Below are positions 50,562 through 62,095 of a DNA stretch of 64,000 nucleotides, piece by piece. The notes under the pieces were generated by a model, which made no database searches, was not told where the DNA came from, and saw only the letters and a list, made by a program, of their open reading frames with translations. Numbering within the stretch: position 1 is the stretch's first letter; each line of letters starts with the position of its first letter. Origin of the DNA: Climacium dendroides. Its lineage: Eukaryota > Streptophyta > Bryopsida > Hypnales > Climaciaceae. Location of the stretch: contig OX467085.1 of the NCBI GenBank assembly GCA_950106755.1, forward strand, positions 558,001 through 622,000, read 5' to 3'. A program made the translations under genes and the position numbers.

Positions 50562-52482
50562 ACTTCTTCAATTGAACTTGTTTTAAAAAAAAGACTCTAG
50601 AAATCATGTTGGATTTGATAGACACCAAACCAATAAATTATATCGATTTGACGTGGAAGCATGTCCGAAAACATAACACACAAGTTGCAAACCTTCAAAA
50701 TAATTAGGATTCATAGAGAAATGAAGTTTAAGACCTCCTTATTGCTTCCCCACACTTCTTCAATTGAACTTGTTTTAAAAAAAAGACTCTAGAAATCATG
50801 TTGGATTTGATAGACACCAAACCAATAAATTATATCGATTTGACGTGGAAGCATGTCCGAAAACATAACACACAAGTTGAAAACCTTCAAAATAATTAGG
50901 ATTCATAGAAAAATGAAGTTTAAGAGAACCCTATTGCTTCCCCACAGTTCTTCAATTGAACTTGGTTTCAAAAAAAGACTCTAGAAATCATGTTGGATTT
51001 GATAGACACCAAACCAATAAATTATATCGATTTGACGTGGAAGCATGTCCGAAAACATAACACACAAGTTGAAAACCTTCAAAATAATTAGGATTCATAG
51101 AGAAATGAAGTTTAAGAGAACCCTATTGCTTCCCCACACTTCTTCAATTGAACTTGTTTTAAAATAAAGACTCTAGAAATCATGTTGGATTTGATAGACA
51201 CCAAACCAATAAATTATATCGATTTGACGTGGAAGCATGTCCGAAAACATAACACACAAGTTGAAAACCTTCAAAATAATTAGGATTCATAGAAAAATGA
51301 AGTTTAAGAGAACCCTATTGATTCCCCACAGTTCTTCAATTGAACTTGTTTTAAAATAAAAGACTCTAGAAATCATGTTGGATTTGATAGACACCAAACC
51401 AATAAATTATATCGATTTGACGTGGAAGCATGTCCGAAAACATAACACACAAGTTGAAAACCTTCAAAATAATTAGGATTCATAGAGAAATGAAGTTTAA
51501 AAGAACCCTGTTGATTCCCCACACTTCTTCAATTGATCTTGCTTTCAAAAAAAGACTCTAGAAATCAGGTTGGATTTGATAGACACCAAAGCAATAAATT
51601 ATATCGATTTGACGTGGAAGCATGTCCGAAAACATAACACACAAGTTGAAAACCTTCAAAATAATTAGGATTCATAGAGAAATGAAGTTTAAAAGAACCC
51701 TGTTGATTCCCCACACTTCTTCAATTGAACTTGTTTTAAAATAAAAGACTCTAGAAATCATGTTGGATTTGATAGACACCAAACCAATAAATTATATCGA
51801 TTTGACGTGGAACCATGTCCGAAAACATAACACACAAGTTGAAAACCTTCGAAATAACAAGGATTCATAGAAAAATGAAGTTTAAGAGAACCCTATTGCT
51901 TCCCCACACTTCTTCAATTGAACTTCTTTTAAAAAAAAGACTCTAGAAATCATGTTGGATTTGATAGACACCAAACCAATAAATTATATCGATTGACGTG
52001 GAAGCATGTCCGAAAACATAACACACAAGTTGAAAACCTTCAAAATAATTAGGATTCATAGAAAAATGACGTTTAAGAGAACCCTGTTGATTCCCCACAC
52101 TACTTCAATTGAACTTGTTTTAAAAAAAAGACTCTAGAAATCATGTTGGATTTGATAGACACCAAACCAATAAATTATATCGATTTGACGTGGAAGCATG
52201 TCCGAAAACATAACACACAAGTTGCAAACCTTCAAAATAATTAGGATTCATAGAGAAATGAAGTTTAAGACCTCCTTATTGCTTCCCCACACTTCTTCAA
52301 TTGAACTTGTTTTAAAAAAAAGACTCTAGAAATCATGCTGGATTTGATAGACACCAAACCAATAAATTATATCGATTTGACGTGGAAGCATGTCCGAAAA
52401 CATAACACACAAGTTGAAAACCTTCAAAATAATTAGGATTCATAGAAAAATGACGTTTAAGAGAACCCTGTTGATTCCCCAC
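50562..52482. repeat. 10-mer higher-order repeat, copy 1 (1921 bp)
   Basis: Monomer starts are 50562, 50754, 50946, 51138, 51330, 51523, 51715, 51908, 52099 and 52291. Markers are AAGACCTCCTT (50562), an AGTTC-start unit with ACTTGGTTTC (50946), CAGGTTGG (51523), GGAACCATG (51715), CGATTGACG (51908), ACTACTTC with AAGACCTCCTT (52099) and CATGCTGG (52291). Unit 51523 has a private AAAGCAATAAA. Unit 52291 ends R5. Confidence 0.93.
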
Positions 52483-54403
52483 ACTTCTTCAATTGAACTT
52501 GTTTTAAAAAAAAGACTCTAGAAATCATGTTGGATTTGATAGACACCAAACCAATAAATTATATCGATTTGACGTGGAAGCATGTCCGAAAACATAACAC
52601 ACAAGTTGCAAACCTTCAAAATAATTAGGATTCATAGAGAAATGAAGTTTAAGACCTCCTTATTGCTTCCCCACACTTCTTCAATTGAACTTGTTTTAAA
52701 AAAAAGACTCTAGAAATCATGTTGGATTTGATAGACACCAAACCAATAAATTATATCGATTTGACGTGGAAGCATGTCCGAAAACATAACACACAAGTTG
52801 AAAACCTTCAAAATAATTAGGATTCATAGAAAAATGAAGTTTAAGAGAACCCTATTGCTTCCCCACAGTTCTTCAATTGAACTTGGTTTCAAAAAAAGAC
52901 TCTAGAAATCATGTTGGATTTGATAGACACCAAACCAATAAATTATATCGATTTGACGTGGAAGCATGTCCGAAAACATAACACACAAGTTGAAAACCTT
53001 CAAAATAATTAGGATTCATAGAGAAATGAAGTTTAAGAGAACCCTATTGCTTCCCCACACTTCTTCAATTGAACTTGTTTTAAAATAAAGACTCTAGAAA
53101 TCATGTTGGATTTGATAGACACCAAACCAATAAATTATATCGATTTGACGTGGAAGCATGTCCGAAAACATAACACACAAGTTGAAAACCTTCAAAATAA
53201 TTAGGATTCATAGAAAAATGAAGTTTAAGAGAACCCTATTGATTCCCCACAGTTCTTCAATTGAACTTGTTTTAAAATAAAAGACTCTAGAAATCATGTT
53301 GGATTTGATAGACACCAAACCAATAAATTATATCGATTTGACGTGGAAGCATGTCCGAAAACATAACACACAAGTTGAAAACCTTCAAAATAATTAGGAT
53401 TCATAGAGAAATGAAGTTTAAAAGAACCCTGTTGATTCCCCACACTTCTTCAATTGATCTTGCTTTCAAAAAAAGACTCTAGAAATCAGGTTGGATTTGA
53501 TAGACACCAAACCAATAAATTATATCGATTTGACGTGGAAGCATGTCCGAAAACATAACACACAAGTTGAAAACCTTCAAAATAATTAGGATTCATAGAG
53601 AAATGAAGTTTAAAAGAACCCTGTTGATTCCCCACACTTCTTCAATTGAACTTGTTTTAAAATAAAAGACTCTAGAAATCATGTTGGATTTGATAGACAC
53701 CAAACCAATAAATTATATCGATTTGACGTGGAACCATGTCCGAAAACATAACACACAAGTTGAAAACCTTCGAAATAACAAGGATTCATAGAAAAATGAA
53801 GTTTAAGAGAACCCTATTGCTTCCCCACACTTCTTCAATTGAACTTCTTTTAAAAAAAAGACTCTAGAAATCATGTTGGATTTGATAGACACCAAACCAA
53901 TAAATTATATCGATTGACGTGGAAGCATGTCCGAAAACATAACACACAAGTTGAAAACCTTCAAAATAATTAGGATTCATAGAAAAATGACGTTTAAGAG
54001 AACCCTGTTGATTCCCCACACTACTTCAATTGAACTTGTTTTAAAAAAAAGACTCTAGAAATCATGTTGGATTTGATAGACACCAAACCAATAAATTATA
54101 TCGATTTGACGTGGAAGCATGTCCGAAAACATAACACACAAGTTGCAAACCTTCAAAATAATTAGGATTCATAGAGAAATGAAGTTTAAGACCTCCTTAT
54201 TGCTTCCCCACACTTCTTCAATTGAACTTGTTTTAAAAAAAAGACTCTAGAAATCATGCTGGATTTGATAGACACCAAACCAATAAATTATATCGATTTG
54301 ACGTGGAAGCATGTCCGAAAACATAACACACAAGTTGAAAACCTTCAAAATAATTAGGATTCATAGAAAAATGAAGTTTAAGAGAACCCTATTGCTTCCC
54401 CAC
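52483..54403. repeat. 10-mer higher-order repeat, copy 2 (1921 bp)
   Basis: Monomer starts are 52483, 52675, 52867, 53059, 53251, 53444, 53636, 53829, 54020 and 54212. All markers of copy 1 recur 1921 bases later, including the unusual ACTACTTC start at 54020. The final unit (54212) keeps CATGCTGG but ends R1 and CCCCACG, because the next block begins there. Confidence 0.93.
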
Positions 54404-57400
54404 GCTTCTTCAATTGATCTTGCTTTCAAAAAAAGACTCTAGAAATCATGTTGGATTTGATAGACACCAAACCAATAAATTATATCGATTTGACGTGGAA
54501 GCATGTCCGAAAACATAACACACAAGTTGACAACCTTCAAAATAATTAGGATTCATAGAAAAATGAAGTTTAAGAGAACCCTATTGATTCCCCACACTTC
54601 TTCAATTGAACTTGTTTTAAAAAAAAGACTCTAGAAATCATGTTGGATTTGATAGACACCAAACCAATAAATTATATCGATTTGACGTGGAAGCATGTCC
54701 GAAAACATAACACACAAGTTGAAAACCTTCAAAATAATTAGGATTCATAGAAAAATGAAGTTTAAGAGAACCCTATTGATTCCCCACAGTTCTTCAATTG
54801 AACTTGTTTTAAAATAAAAGACTCTAGAAATCATGTTGGATTTGATAGACACCAAACCAATAAATTATATCGATTTGACGTGGAAGCATGTCCGAAAACA
54901 TAACACACAAGTTGAAAACCTTCAAAATAATTAGGATTCATAGAAAAATGAAGTTTAAGAGAACCCTATTGCTTCCCCACACTTCTTCAATTGATCTTGC
55001 TTTCAAAAAAAGACTCTAGAAATCATGTTGGATTTGATAGACACCAAACCAATAAATTATATCGATTTGACGTGGAAGCATGTCCGAAAACATAACACAC
55101 AAGTTGAAAACCTTCAAAATAATTAGGATTCATAGAAAAATGAAGTTTAAGAGAACCCTATTGCTTCCCCACACTTCTTCAATTGAACTTGTTTTAAAAA
55201 AAAGACTCTAGAAATCATGTTGGATTTGATAGACACCAAACCAATAAATTATATCGATTTGACGTGGAAGCATGTCCGAAAACATAACACACAAGTTGAA
55301 AACCTTCAAAATAATTAGGATTCATAGAAAAATGAAGTTTAAGAGAACCCTATTGATTCCCCACAGTTCTTCAATTGAACTTGTTTTAAAATAAAAGACT
55401 CTAGAAATCATGTTGGATTTGATAGACACCAAACCAATAAATTATATCGATTTGACGTGGAAGCATGTCCGAAAACATAACACACAAGTTGAAAACCTTC
55501 AAAATAATTAGGATTCATAGAAAAATGAAGTTTAAGAGAACCCTATTGATTCCCCACACTTCTTCAATTGATCTTGCTTTCAAAAAAAGACTCTAGAAAT
55601 CATGTTGGATTTGATAGACACCAAACCAATAAATTATATCGATTTGACGTGGAAGCATGTCCGAAAACATAACACACAAGTTGAAAACCTTCAAAATAAT
55701 TAGGATTCATAGAAAAATGAAGTTTAAGAGAACCCTATTGCTTCCCCACACTTCTTCAATTGAACTTGTTTTAAAAAAAAGACTCTAGAAATCATGTTGG
55801 ATTTGATAGACACCAAACCAATAAATTATATCGATTTGACGTGGAAGCATGTCCGAAAACATAACACACAAGTTGAAAACCTTCAAAATAATTAGGATTC
55901 ATAGAAAAATGAAGTTTAAGAGAACCCTATTGATTCCCCACAGTTCTTCAATTGAACTTGTTTTAAAATAAAAGACTCTAGAAATCATGTTGGATTTGAT
56001 AGACACCAAACCAATAAATTATATCGATTTGACGTGGAAGCATGTCCGAAAACATAACACACAAGTTGCAAACCTTCAAAATAACTAGGATTCATAGAAA
56101 AATGAAGTTTAAGAGAACCCTATTGCTTCCCCACACTTCTTCAATTGATCTTGCTTTCAAAAAAAGACTCTAGAAATCATGTTGGATTTGATAGACACCA
56201 AACCAATAAATTATATCGATTTGACGTGGAAGCATGTCCGAAAACATAACACACAAGTTGAAAACCTTCAAAATAATTAGGATTCATAGAAAAATGAAGT
56301 TTAAGAGAACCCTATTGCTTCCCCACACTTCTTCAATTGAACTTGTTTTAAAAAAAAGACTCTAGAAATCATGTTGGATTTGATAGACACCAAACCAATA
56401 AATTATATCGATTTGACGTGGAAGCATGTCCGAAAACATAACACACAAGTTGAAAACCTTCAAAATAATTAGGATTCATAGAAAAATGAAGTTTAAGAGA
56501 ACCCTATTGATTCCCCACAGTTCTTCAATTGAACTTGTTTTAAAATAAAAGACTCTAGAAATCATGTTGGATTTGATAGACACCAAACCAATAAATTATA
56601 TCGATTTGACGTGGAAGCATGTCCGAAAACATAACACACAAGTTGAAAACCTTCAAAATAATTAGGATTCATAGAAAAATGAAGTTTAAGAGAACCCTAT
56701 TGCTTCCCCACACTTCTTCAATTGATCTTGCTTTCAAAAAAAGACTCTAGAAATCATGTTGGATTTGATAGACACCAAACCAATAAATTATATCGATTTG
56801 ACGTGGAAGCATGTCCGAAAACATAACACACAAGTTGAAAACCTTCAAAATAATTAGGATTCATAGAAAAATGAAGTTTAAGAGAACCCTATTGCTTCCC
56901 CACACTTCCTCAATTGAACTTGTTTTAAAAAAAAGACTCTAGAAATCATGTTGGATTTGATAGACACCAAACCAATAAATTATATCGATTTGACGTGGAA
57001 GCATGTCCGAAAACATAACACACAAGTTGAAAACCTTCAAAATAATTAGGATTCATAGAAAAATGAAGTTTAAGAGAACCCTATTGATTCCCCACAGTTC
57101 TTCAATTGAACTTGTTTTAAAATAAAAGACTCTAGAAATCATGTTGGATTTGATAGACACCAAACCAATAAATTATATCGATTTGACGTGGAAGCATGTC
57201 CGAAAACATAACACACAAGTTGAAAACCTTCAAAATAATTAGGATTCATAGAAAAATGAAGTTTAAGGGAACCCTATTGATTCCCCACACTTCTTCAATT
57301 GATCTTGCTTTCAAAAAAAGACTCTAGAAATCATGTTGGATTTGATAGACACCAAACCAATAAATTATATCGATTTGACGTGGAAGCATGTCCGAAAACA

Positions 57401-57865
57401 TAACACACAAGTTGAAAACCTTCAAAATAATTAGGATTCATAGAAAAATGAAGTTTAAGAGAACCCTATTGCTTCCCCACACTTCTTCAATTGAACTTGT
57501 TTTAAAAAAAAGACTCTGGAAATCATGTTGGATTTGATAGACACCAAACCAATAAATTATATCGATTTGACGTGGAAGCATGTCCGAAAACATAACACAC
57601 AAGTTGAAAACCTTCAAAATAATTAGGATTCATAGAAAAATGAAGTTTAAGAGAACCCTATTGATTCCCCACAGTTCTTCAATTGAACTTGTTTTAAAAT
57701 AAAAGACTCTAGAAATCATGTTGGATTTGATAGACACCAAACCAATAAATTATATCGATTTGACGTGGAAGCATGTCCGAAAACATAACACACAAGTTGC
57801 AAACCTTCAAAATAACTAGGATTCATAGAAAAATGAAGTTTAAGAGAACCCTATTGCTTCCCCAC
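54404..57865. repeat. Nested trimers: six 577-bp L4-L3-L2 units in two groups of three
   Basis: Trimers begin at 54404, 54981, 55558, 56135, 56712 and 57289, exactly 577 bases apart. Monomer starts are 54404, 54596, 54788; 54981, 55173, 55365; 55558, 55750, 55942; 56135, 56327, 56519; 56712, 56904, 57096; and 57289, 57481, 57673. The L2 units repeat with a longer period: 55942 and 57673 both have GTTGCAAACC, AACTAGG and R1, while 54788 and 56519 share AATTAGG with R1. This gives a 9-mer of 1731 bases (54404-56134 and 56135-57865). Singletons are GCTTCTTC and GTTGACAACC at 54404, ACTTCCTC at 56904 and CTCTGGAAATC at 57481. Confidence 0.93.
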
Positions 57866-59210
57866 ACTTCTTCAATTGATCTTGCTTTCAAAAAAAGACT
57901 CTAGAAATCATGTTGGATTTGATAGACACCAAACCAATAAATTATATCGATTTGACGTGGAAGCATGTCCGAAAACATAACACACAAGTTGAAAACCTTC
58001 AAAATAACTAGGATTCATAGAAAAATGAAGTTTAAGAGAACCCTATTGATTCCCCACACTTCTTCAATTGATCTTGCTTTCAAAAAAAGACTCTAGAAAT
58101 CATGTTGGATTTGATAGACACCAAACCAATAAATTATATCGATTTGACGTGGAAGCATGTCCGAAAACATAACACACAAGTTGAAAACCTTCAAAATAAT
58201 TAGGATTCATAGAAAAATGAAGTTTAAGAGAACCCTATTGCTTCCCCACACTTCTTCAATTGAACTTGTTTTAAAAAAAAGACTCTAGAAATCATGTTGG
58301 ATTTGATAGACACCAAACCAATAAATTATATCGATTTGACGTGGAAGCATGTCCGAAAACATAACACACAAGTTGAAAACCTTCAAAATAATTAGGATTC
58401 ATAGAGAAATGAAGTTTAAAAGAACCCTGTTGATTCCCCACACTTCTTCAATTGATCTTGCTTTCAAAAAAAGACTCTAGAAATCATGTTGGATTTGATA
58501 GACACCAAACCAATAAATTATATCGATTTGACGTGGAAGCATGTCCGAAAACATAACACACAAGTTGAAAACCTTCAAAATAATTAGGATTCATAGAAAA
58601 ATGAAGTTTAAGAGAACCCTATTGATTCCCCACAGTTCTTCAATTGAACTTGTTTTAAAATAAAAGACTCTAGAAATCATGTTGGATTTGATAGACACCA
58701 AACCAATAAATTATATCGATTTGACGTGGAAGCATGTCCGAAAACATAACACACAAGTTGAAAACCTTCAAAATAATTAGGATTCATAGAGAAATGAAGT
58801 TTAAAAGAACCCTGTTGATTCCCCACACTTCTTCAATTGATCTTGCTTTCAAAAAAAGACTCTAGAAATCATGTTGGATTTGATAGACACCAAACCAATA
58901 AATTATATCGATTTGACGTGGAAGCATGTCCGAAAACATAACACACAAGTTGAAAACCTTCAAAATAATTAGGATTCATAGAGAAATGAAGTTTAAAAGA
59001 ACCCTGTTGATTCCCCACACTTCTTCAATTGATCTTGCTTTCAAAAAAAGACTCTAGAAATCATGTTGGATTTGATAGACACCAAACCAATAAATTATAT
59101 CGATTTGACGTGGAAGCATGTCCGAAAACATAACACACAAGTTGAAAACCTTCAAAATAATTAGGATTTATAGAAAAATGAAGTTTAAGAGAACCTGATT
59201 GATTCCCTAC
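57866..59210. repeat. L4-rich run ending the L4 domain
   Basis: Seven monomers start at 57866, 58058, 58250, 58442, 58634, 58827 and 59019. Five are L4, with one L3 (58250) and one L2 (58634). The last unit ends with GATTTATAG, GAACCTGATTGA and CCCTAC, several changes close together and leading directly into the divergent unit at 59211. After this point only one L4 unit (61327) is seen. Confidence 0.88.
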
Positions 59211-59403
59211 ACTTCTTCAATGGAAATCGGTTTTAAAAAAAAGACTCTAGAAATCATGTTGGATTTGATAGACACCAAACCAATAAATTATATCGATTTG
59301 ACGTGGAAGCATGTCCGAAAACATAACACACAAGTTGAAAACCTTCAAAATAACTAGGATTCATAGAAAAATGAAGTTTAAGAGAACCCTATTGCTTCCC
59401 CAC
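59211..59403. repeat. Most divergent monomer of the window (junction unit)
   Basis: This 193-bp unit starts ACTTCTTCAATGGAAATCGG where all others have CAATTGA, so it loses the MfeI site and the 10-bp palindrome. The differences continue those at the end of unit 59019, so about 50 bases (59195-59245) hold most of them. From the XbaI site on it is an ordinary unit with AACTAGG and R1. It marks the boundary between the L4-rich interior and the L4-poor right part. Confidence 0.88.
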
Positions 59404-60173
59404 ACTTCTTCAATTGAACTTGTTTTAAAAAAAAGACTCTAGAAATCATGTTGGATTTGATAGACACCAAACCAATAAATTATATCGATTTGACGTGGAA
59501 GCATGTCCGAAAACATAACACACAAGTTGAAAACCTTCAAAATAATTAGGATTCATAGAAAAATGAAGTTTAAGGGAACCCTATTGATTCCCCACAGTTC
59601 TTCAATTGAACTTGTTTTAAAATAAAAGACTCTAGAAATCATGTTGGATTTGATAGACACCAAACCAATAAATTATATCGATTTGACGTGGAAGCATGTC
59701 CGAAAACATAACACACAAGTTGAAAACCTTCAAAATAACTAGGATTCATAGAAAAATGAAGTTTAAGAGAACCCTTTTGCTTCCCCACACTTCTTCAATT
59801 GAACTTGTTTTAAAAAAAAGACTCTAGAAATCATGTTGGATTTGATAGACACCAAACCAATAAATTATATCGATTTGACGTGGAAGCATGTCCGAAAACA
59901 TAACACACAAGTTGAAAACCTTCAAAATAATTAGGATTCATAGAAAAATGAAGTTTAAGGGAACCCTATTGATTCCCCACAGTTCTTCAATTGAACTTGT
60001 TTTAAAATAAAAGACTCTAGAAATCATGTTGGATTTGATAGACACCAAACCAATAAATTATATCGATTTGACGTGGAAGCATGTCCGAAAACATAACACA
60101 CAAGTTGAAAACCTTCAAAATAACTAGGATTCATAGAAAAATGAAGTTTAAGAGAACCCTTTTGCTTCCCCAC
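59404..60173. repeat. Two L3-L2 dimers (385 bp each)
   Basis: Monomer starts are 59404, 59596, 59789 and 59981. Each dimer is an L3 unit ending R3 followed by an L2 unit with AACTAGG and the rare ending AACCCTTTTGC. The rare ending in both L2 units shows a recent dimer duplication. Confidence 0.9.
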
Positions 60174-62095
60174 ACTTCTTCAATTGAACTTGTTTTAAAA
60201 AAAAGACTCTAGAAATCATGTTGGATTTGATAGACACCAAACCAATAAATTATATCGATTTGACGTGGAAGCATGTCCGAAAACATAACACACAAGTTGA
60301 AAACCTTCAAAATAATTAGGATTCATAGAAAAATGAAGTTTAAGAGAACCCTATTCATTCCCCACAGTTCTTCAATTGAACTTGTTTTAAAATAAAGACT
60401 CTAGAAATCATGTTGGATTTGATAGACACCAAACCAATAAATTATATCGATTTGACGTGGAAGCATGTCCGAAAACATAACACACAAGTTGAAAACCTTC
60501 AAAATAATTAGGATTCATAGGAAAATGAAGTTTAAGAGAACCCTATTGATTCCCCACACTTCTTCAATTGAACTTGTTTCAAAAAAAAGACTCTAGAAAT
60601 CATGTTGGATTTGATAGACACCAAACCAATAAATTATATCGATTTGACGTGGAAGCATGTCCGAAAACATAACACACAAGTTGAAAACCTTCAAAATAAT
60701 TAGGATTCATAGAAAAATGAAGTTTAAGAGAACCCTATTGATTCCCCACAGTTCTTCAATTGAACTTGTTTTAAAATAAAAGACTCTAGAAATCATGTTG
60801 GATTTGATAGACACCAAACCAATAAATTATATCGATTTGACGTGGAAGCATGTCCGAAAACATAACACACAAGTTGAAAACCTTCAAAATAACTAGGATT
60901 CATAGAAAAATGAAGTTTAAGAGAACCCTATTGCTTCCCCACACTTCTTCAATTGAACTTGTTTTAAAAAAAAGACTCTAGAAATCATGTTGGATTTGAT
61001 AGACACCAAACCAATAAATTATATCGATTTGACGTGGAAGCATGTCCGAAAACATAACACACAAGTTGAAAACCTTCAAAATAACTAGGATTCATAGAAA
61101 AATGAAGTTTAAGAGAACCCTATTGCTTCCCCACACTTCTTCAATTGAACTTGTTTTAAAATAAAGACTCTAGAAATCATGTTGGATTTGATAGACACCA
61201 AACCAATAAATTATATCGATTTGACGTGGAAGCATGTCCGAAAACATAACACACAAGTTGAAAACCTTCAAAATAATTAGGATTCATAGAAAAATGAAGT
61301 TTAAGAGAACCCTATTGCTTCCCCACACTTCTTCAATTGATCTTGCTTTCAAAAAAAGACTCTAGAAATCATGTTGGATTTGATAGACACCAAACCAATA
61401 AATTATATCGATTTGACGTGGAAGCATGTCCGAAAACATAACACACAAGTTGAAAACCTTCAAAATAACTAGGATTCATAGAAAAATGAAGTTTAAGAGA
61501 ACCCTATTGATTCCCCACAGTTCTTCAATTGAACTTGTTTTAAAATAAAAGACTCTAGAAATCATGTTGGATTTGATAGACACCAAACCAATAAATTATA
61601 TCGATTTGACGTGGAAGCATGTCCGAAAACATAACACACAAGTTGAAAACCTTCAAAATAATTAGGATTCATAGGAAAATGAAGTTTAAGAGAACCCTAT
61701 TGATTCCCCACACTTCTTCAATTGAACTTCTTTCAAAAAAAAGACTCTAGAAATCATGTTGGATTTGATAGACACCAAACCAATAAATTATATCGATTTG
61801 ACGTGGAAGCATGTCCGAAAACATAACACACAAGTTGAAAACCTTCAAAATAATTAGGATTCATAGGAAAATGAAGTTTAAGAGAACCCTATTGATTCCC
61901 CACACTTCTTCAATTGAACTTCTTTCAAAAAAAAGACTCTAGAAATCATGTTGGATTTGATAGACACCAAACCAATAAATTATATCGATTTGACGTGGAA
62001 GCATGTCCGAAAACATAACACACAAGTTGAAAACCTTCAAAATAATTAGGATTCATAGAAAAATGAAGTTTAAGAGAACCCTATTGATTCCCCAC
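60174..62095. repeat. Mixed L1/L2/L3/L5 subarray with TAGGAAAATG units
   Basis: Ten monomers start at 60174, 60366, 60558, 60750, 60943, 61135, 61327, 61519, 61712 and 61904. TAGGAAAATG occurs only in 60366, 61519 and 61712. Units 61712 and 61904 are a tandem pair sharing the otherwise unseen left arm ACTTCTTTCAAAAAAAAGAC. Unit 60174 ends CTATTCATT, as 1926 does. Unit 61327 is the single L4 unit of the right part. Confidence 0.88.
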
